NCBI RefSeq assembly: GCF_000208865.1
Contig: NC_018396.1
Location: forward strand, 62,001-126,000
Direction: 5' to 3'
From: Neospora caninum Liverpool
Lineage: Eukaryota > Apicomplexa > Conoidasida > Eucoccidiorida > Sarcocystidae
DNA: 64,000 nucleotides
Under the pieces are notes generated by a model that was not told the origin of the DNA, searched no databases, and saw nothing but the letters and a program-made list of their open reading frames with translations. Each line of letters begins with the position of its first letter. Positions within the stretch are counted from its first letter, which is position 1. A program made the translations under genes and the position numbers. Positions 57,748-64,000 of the stretch are shown here, one piece after another.

Positions 57748-60700
57748 TTAGCAGCTTGCCCGGCGTGGCATGGCGGAGCTCGGAGCCTGGAGGAGCTTCT
57801 GCCGAGCGACCGTTCGATCTGGAATTCCGTCTTCTCCGTCTCTCTCGCCGTTCTCGATTCCCCCTTCCCTCTCTGCCTTCCCGCGCTCTGAGCGCAGGAC
57901 CGAGACGCTGAGCGCAGGGAACGACGCGAAAAGGCGGCTGGTCGCCTCTCGCCCTCTTTTAAGCCTCGCTCTCGCGCCGTCGTCCTCACTCCCCAGAGAA
58001 TTGCGTCTTCCGCCGGAGAGACTCGCTTCCGCTTTCAAATCGCCGTCTCCAGAGAGGAAAGCATCCGCACTGCGGCGCGTCACGACTTGTGACAGCTTCT
58101 CAAAATCTCTCCCCTTCTCTCCTTCCTTTCGCGCCTTTCCCCCTCGACTGCGGTCCTCGCGCTCCTCGGCGGCGCCCGAAAAAAACGAGTAACACGGAGA
58201 ACTGGGCAGCGACTTGTGGCGAGGACTGTTGTTTTCTTCCTTGCCTCCTGGCCCCACTCCGTTTCCATGCTTTTCGTCTTGCCTCTCCCGCGCACTTGCG
58301 AGATCCGGCGTTACGCGTTTTTGTCTCTTCGACGCGCGTTGGCCGCCCAAAGGCGCCCTCCCCGTCGGCGTGCCCCCGTCGCCAGCGAGCGGCTTCACAC
58401 CGTCCGACCGCGTGGAGACAGGGCGTCTCTTCTGGCGCCTGCTAGCACACAGCACGCCCGCAGGCGGCTGTGACGGTAGACGCTGGAGAGAGAGATTTTG
58501 GCCGTGGCGCACAAACAGAGGCGAGGCGTCCAAGAAATCGGAAGTGAGACACAACCTCGAAGCTCTAGCCTGTCCACGTCCACGACAGTCGCCTGATCGG
58601 TCGCGGTGCCGGCGACCGGTGGAGCGCAACGCGCCCGCTGTCTCCACGCCCGTAGAAGAGACACTGGAGCCCAAGACAGAAGAGGACAGCAAGGCGGGAT
58701 CGCACGCAGACACAGGCGCTGGCGCCCCAGCAGGCCTACGCTCTGGTTCTCGCGACCGAGCCCGAGGCGAAGACATCGGAGAGGAGGCGCGACGGGAGTC
58801 TCCACGACTTTTCCCCTTCGCTCGTCTTCTCAGAGGAGGCCGTGTCAACAGAGAAGAGGACAGATTAATTCTTCTGCTCTGTTGAAGCTTGTGCCTGTGT
58901 TCTCTTCGCTGCCGTCCGCCGCGCCCACTGAGGGTTGTTCGTGACGGTGACACCACGACGCGCGGCTTCGTGTGACCAGCTTTTTCTCCCTTTTTTCCTG
59001 TTTTCTTCTGCTTTCCGGTGGCATCGACCGGCCCGATCTCAGAAGCGCTCTTCTCTTCACTCGCTTCTTTCTTTGAATCCGGAGAGGCTCGACCAGAACC
59101 TGAAGCCGAAGATGCGGCCGTCTTCGTCTTGGGTTTCGCCATCGGTTTTGCTTCTTTCCCCTCTCGGGCGTCTTCTTTCTTCTCTTCCCGCTCTCGCGTG
59201 CCTCCACGTTCTTCTTTTCTCCCTCTCTGTTCATCGTTCCCGTCTCGTTCTTCCTCCCCACCTCTTCCCTCTGTCTCTCTGTCTTCTACGCGCAACCCCC
59301 GCCTCCGCTCCGGTGACGGCGGCCGCTGGGGGCTGGGGCTCCCCGACCGCGACCGGCGCCCCACAGGAGACACCTGGCCGGAGGAGCGCCCCGGCGTCCG
59401 CTGGCCGCTAGTTGGGCTCGTCTCCTCTGGGACCTGCAGAGCTCCTATCTTTCCGCGTGTCTTTCCGCCATCCTCACAGCTCTCGCGAGGCGCCGGGGCA
59501 GCTGAAGACGAGGGAGACACTCCGTTATTTGCATTGCACCGTGGGCTCGTCCGCCTTTGCCCCACTGGCAGACTTCCCGCGTCCACAGACACAGCCGGTT
59601 TCTCTTCTGCGGAGACTGTCACGGCATGGACATGCTGTGCAATCTCGCTTCCTTCCCCTTGCCTTCTTCTGGCCACGGACGGAGTGCATGCAGTCGCGGC
59701 GCCTACGTCCCTTCCAGGCGAGGCGAGCTTCCGAGCTCTCGCGGCGGCTGCAGCCGCCGCTGCAATGGAGACACACACGCGTCTCGAGGAAGGAGACGCA
59801 GACCGCGGAGACGAAGGCAGCGACGAGTCCTTGTCTCGCGGGGAGGACGGCAACGTGACAGAGACTGTGGGGAGGGCCGAAGCGGCTGACGGGGACACCA
59901 GTGAAGACGCGCCCGTGGCAGAAGGCCCGCCGAGGCTGCGTTTTCGCCTCTTCCACGGCGGGAGATCCTCGTCTTCCTTCGACAGGCCATCCTCCAAGGA
60001 AGGAGAGGAGGGTGAACGCGACGCTGGAGAACCCGGAGAGGCGTCGCCTTCCCCCTTTCCAGCGGCTGGGCATAAGCCCCGCCCCGAACCGCGACTCGCC
60101 GTCGGTGAACCGCCAGAAGCCGTGTCTTTTCCCGGCTGAGTTAAAGACTCCGGCGCCTGCGTAGGAATTGCCGTTTCGGAGTCGTGTTCTGGAGAAGCAA
60201 CTGGAGACCGGCCTCGTCCTCCGCCTCTCGAATTCCCCGACTGGGCTTCGCTCTCCTCACTGTTCGGACAGGCGGCGCGTCCCTGCTCAGTTTCCCCCGG
60301 CGCCGCAGCCTTGCGTTCGGCTGGGGCGTTTTCGCTCGATTCGTCTTTTTGAGAATCAGAAGAGAGGGGGAACCCGCCTCTGCCTCGGCCTCCGCGCCCC
60401 GACCCAGAGGCCGCCCGCGAAGACCCGTCCTTCTCCTCCACGTGCGACACCTCCTCGGCAGCAGCCGCTTCAGCCCCCGCCATTGCTCGGCCTCGCTCTC
60501 GGCCGCCTCGAGAGACGGACGAGAAGGCTGGCGAAGACGCGGCGCCCTCGGCGGCGGGAGACGAAGCAGGGGAAAGACGCTCTCGCTCGGCCGCCATGGC
60601 CGCCACGGTAGCGCTGCGCGTCCCGCGCCGATTGAAGTCTAGAGGAATGAGGGTGCCTGAAGAGGGAGAATGCATGCAGAGGCAATGCCACGGCAGCATG

Positions 60701-63700
60701 AGGCGAAGAAGAAAGCACGGGGAGCGAAAGGGGAAACGAAAACGCAGCGGCGGCCTTGCGTGTGCGACAGAGAGAGACTCTGTCCCCCACGACGACTACA
60801 CTACACCGCACCAGAAGCCAAAAAGACATGCTAGAGTGACACGTAGAAACACGAGAGGAAATGGGCACGCAGATGGGCTTAGAGTGGGAAGCGACTCGCC
60901 TTTGTCGATTCGAGCCGAGCTCCTTTTGAAGCCGGGAAACAGATCCAGTTGAACACCATGTATTAATATAACAAAGATAATCCGGGTAATCTGGGATCCT
61001 TCGTGAGCCGTCGTTTTTACCTGAAAAGGTTTCGCCTTCTTTGTTCGCAGCGCCGCCTGGAGCCGCCTCTCCCGAAGTCGCCTCGTCGTTCTCCGTGGCG
61101 CCCGTCGCGGGCGCTGACGCAGCAACGCCTCCCGTCAGCACCGGGCCTTGATAGAGACAGCAGGTGTGGTCCAAAGCGCACGAGAGAGCGGGGAATCAGA
61201 TGAACGTCTTTCTTTTCGGGAAAGCGGAAAAGACAGATGCTTCCTCTCGCGTGTCTCTGTGTCCGATGACGTATCGATGCCTCGTGCATCTCGTCGGCCA
61301 TCCAGACACCTCTCGCCGCAGATCAAATTGGGGAGATCCAGCAACACGCGACACACGTCCCCACCTTCCGCACATATCCAGATTTCATCGACGAAAGCAA
61401 AGAGGTGGCATTCCTCGGTGGACAGACACAGGATGTGTGCAAAGGCCAAGACAAAGCGTGGGACGAATCCGTCTCCAAAACTTACCCATGACGGCACCCA
61501 GCTTCTCCATGATCGAGAGCTCTTTATCGAGAGGCCTGACGCGAACTTGCGGAACGAAAGCTACCTTTTTCTTGACGCGTCGTTCACCTGTCTTCTCAGG
61601 ACTGCCACTCTTCTTTTCGTCCTTCTCGCCATCTTCTCTTTTCCCGTCGCCACGCTCCCCGTCGGCAGGAGGATCCTCTTTCTCGTCTTTAACTTTCTTT
61701 CCTTCTTTGGCGGATCCAGACGAGATACTGAGGCCCTCGGAGGTTGACCGGCTCGCGCGAAGGACCAGGCAACTGCGCAACGGCGGAGGGGCGGCGTCTC
61801 TTTCGCCGCCGTGGCCCGCGTCGCTCTCTTTCGCGTCCGGGCCCCGCTCCTCACTGACCGCATTGACATCGCCCTCGGGCGCGACTGAAGCCAACGCCGG
61901 GGAGTCTGCCTCCAGAGAAGACGCTTCCGCAGTCTCCTTCCCTTCGGCTTTTACCTTCCCCGACTCCCGGCAGAGCGCCACAGACGCGGGCGAGACAGCG
62001 TCGACGGACTCCCTCGCTTCGGTCGCGGACGGAGAACTCGAGCATGCGGCCGGCGACTCTTCATCCTCGCGGCCACTGCGTGGTTCCTTTTCTGAGCCGT
62101 TCGCGTCGTCGGGGAGTCTCCCCACGTCGCTGTTCGACTTCGCCTCCGCGTCTTCCCCAGCGGCCTCCTCCTGGACGCTTCCGACTCTCCCCTCGCCCTC
62201 CGTCTCCGTCTTCTCGTCCGCTTCCTCGCCGGATTCGTCTGGTTCCTCGGTGCCCGCGTCCACGCCGTCTTTCTCTTCGCCCTCTTCCCCCCTTCGCAGC
62301 GCAACGGTGTAGTCCTCCTCTTTGTCCATCCAGGGCGTGTGCAGCTTTTGCGGAGCGAGTTGCAGGCGCGGGTCCGCGGCCGAGGCGGGGTGCGCGGCAA
62401 AGGCGTGCCTTTGGAGACACGGAAATGTGCGAAAGACTTCCGCACAGAGGGGACAGTGGAAGTGGTACTTGCGCCCTCGCCGCGGGCCGCAGGAGAGCTT
62501 CCCGCCTTTTGAAACGCCTTGAGACAGGGAGGAAGGCGAAGGCGGGGCCGAGACCGACGAGGAAACGGCCCCAGCCGACGAACCCGATTCAGATACAGAC
62601 CCCGTGCTCCCTGCCTTGAGTGAAAGGTCGTGCTGCACAACAAGCGAGACGCCACACCAAGGAGAGACATACACGAAAGAAACAGCCGCGCACAGACGCG
62701 TGGCTCTGTATCTTGTAGACGGTTCTACAGAAAACTACACATAAACATATATATATATATATATGTATGTGTATATGGATGCAACTGGATCTATACCGTA
62801 TGCGAAAGACTCTTGCATGGCTCGCGTATCTCTGAACGCGGCGAAGCGTCGAAGAAGTGGACTTACGCGGCGTCTGCAGGGGAAACAGACATACCCCCCC
62901 AGACGTTGGCGTCTTCGCCAGTGGCACGTGAGGTAGTGCTGAAAGTTCGCCCAGTACGCGTCAGGGGGGTGAGCCTGCCGATCGCATAGAGGACACTCGT
63001 AGCGAAGCCAGTCTTTCCTTCCCGACAGAAGCTGCGTCTCTTCGAGGGCGTGGAAGCCTTCGATGCGCACGGGCAAGACCGCAGCTCGCACGAGTGCCGG
63101 GACCGTCAGAGCAGGGATGTTCTGCACTCCCTCGGCAGCGCGCCGCAGCTCTTCGTCCGTCATCGGCGGTCCCTCGCGGAAAACCGGTGTCTCCTGGTCT
63201 TCTTCCGGCTCTTCTTCCGGCTCTTCGCTGCTCGACGACGTCGCGTCGTCCGTCGGGGAGACAGCGTCTGCGGGAGCTCCAGACGCGGGAGATTTCCCCA
63301 CAGACGAGGGTGAAGACGGTCGTCTGTGGGCCGAGGCCGACGCGGTCGACGAAGTGTCTTTGGCGCGCGAAGAGTCCTCCTCCTCTTCCTCGTCCAGGCA
63401 CGAGCCCGCCGTCCGCGGGTGTCTCTCCACGTAGGAGACAGCGGAGCCGCGACGCGCGCCGGTTTGCCCCGCCGCCGGGTCCAGACTGCGGCCTCCGCGT
63501 TTCCTCTTCGGTCCTGCAGTCGAAGGCAAAGCGCGGGGAGGCGACACGCGTCGTCCAGTTTTCGCGTTCACGCCGCCTTGAATCTGGCGTTTCGCCTGCG
63601 CCTCGCTGCCTGCTTGCTCCTGTTTGTCTCCCTCGCTCTTTCCGACCTCGAGGCGTCTTCCAGCAGGCGATGACGGGTTACGCGCCTCAGCGCCCAGCCG

Positions 63701-64000
63701 CCCGCGGCCTCGGCTTGGCCTCGCGCGCACCGGAAGCGAGAGACTGCGACTCGCTTTATCTGTCCCTTCCTCCTTGTCTGGTTCGGCGTCGAGAGCCTCT
63801 TCTCTGTCTTTCCGACCCCGCTGCGTAGGCCCCGTCCCCACACCGACAGCGAGCGAGGCGACGGCCTTCTTATCTGCGCCTTTCTTCCGATGCGTAGAAG
63901 ACTCATCTTTCCGCTCCTGCCTCGCTTCCTTTCTCCCGCCGCTCCGTTCGTCGCCTTCCCGACCCCGCTTTCGCTCCAGTAGCATCCGAGCCTGCTGCGC
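57748..64000 (-). CDS. C2H2 zinc-finger protein, partial (5' end beyond the window)
   Basis: Four exons are visible: 64000 (open at the edge)-62867, 62632-61486, 61146-61021 and 60656-57748, at least 1766 residues. An in-frame ATG lies at 63985, but the frame is open to the window end, so the true start is unknown. Exon 1 ends with a zinc-binding block at about 63000-62900: YECPLCDRQ, then 15 residues from the second Cys to an H-x4-H pair in FQHYLTCHW, plus a CFPC knuckle. Exon 2 has a classical finger at about 62470-62389: YHFHCPLCAEVF, C-x2-C-x12-H-x4-H. Acidic and basic low-complexity sequence surrounds them. KKKVAFVP in exon 2 fits the RVxF PP1-docking pattern. The last exon is almost wholly Ser/Pro/Arg-rich with SPSPQRPPSPERRR and RRKRSLGG-like basic runs, suggesting a nuclear or RNA/chromatin protein. 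I do not recognise the family; no function is assigned. Confidence 0.72.
62392..62470 (-). other. Classical C2H2 zinc-finger motif
   Basis: The coding strand reads C-P-L-C, twelve residues, H, four residues, H, with hydrophobics in the usual finger positions (F after the second Cys, L before the first His). It is the only motif in the protein that matches the C2H2 consensus without allowances. Confidence 0.8.
62747..62764. repeat. (TA)n microsatellite in an intron of the zinc-finger gene
   Basis: Nine TA units in the intron between the exon ending at 62867 and the exon starting at 62632. Confidence 0.8.

Noticed and set aside
60470..61174. A separate small gene starting MDHTCCLYQG on the minus strand
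   Set aside because: A phase-1 acceptor at 61146 and donor at 61021 fit the zinc-finger gene, so it is an internal exon, not a gene.

Overview
This window looks like nuclear DNA of a coccidian apicomplexan: Toxoplasma gondii or a close relative such as Hammondia or Neospora. The grounds are GC-rich, intron-bearing protein genes with long Ser/Arg/Glu-rich inserts, GT-AG introns with T/C-rich acceptors, GCCGCCATGG-type start contexts, many TGCATGCA palindromes, and (TA)n arrays confined to introns and spacers. The species cannot be fixed from this sequence alone. No virus, mobile element, CRISPR array, rRNA or confident tRNA was seen. Gene models were built by hand by joining frames across GT-AG junctions with matching phase; no cDNA or database search was available.

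Layout from left to right. 1-4996: no supportable gene. 4997-10143 (minus): a divergent CRT-like (chloroquine-resistance-transporter family) membrane transporter in five exons, with a very long hydrophilic insert. 10144-11239: divergent promoter region. 11240-13367 (plus): the RNase P/MRP subunit POP4 (Rpp29) in three exons. 13368-14888: convergent spacer with an (ATCT)n microsatellite. 14889-18803 (minus): an intronless gene for an Integrator subunit 9 (INTS9)-like metallo-beta-lactamase/beta-CASP protein. 18804-21670: divergent spacer with a strong polypurine minisatellite. 21671-48728 (plus): one very large gene for a type III phosphatidylinositol 4-kinase alpha, for which I trace 19 exons and about 6.4 thousand codons. 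48729-50488: convergent spacer. 50489-54849 (minus): a seven-exon mitochondrial-carrier-family (SLC25) transporter whose signatures resemble the peroxisomal PMP34/NAD-CoA type. 54850-57747: spacer. 57748-64000 (minus): the 3' part of a nuclear-looking C2H2 zinc-finger protein that runs off the right edge.

The genes do not form an operon or an obvious pathway. Two loosely related pairs stand out: POP4 and INTS9 (both RNA-processing factors, convergent neighbours) and three membrane or lipid genes (CRT-like transporter, PI4K-alpha, SLC25 carrier). The most interesting point is the INTS9 homologue. It implies an Integrator-type snRNA/mRNA 3'-processing module in this parasite, and its catalytic metal motif is degenerate, as in other INTS9 proteins.
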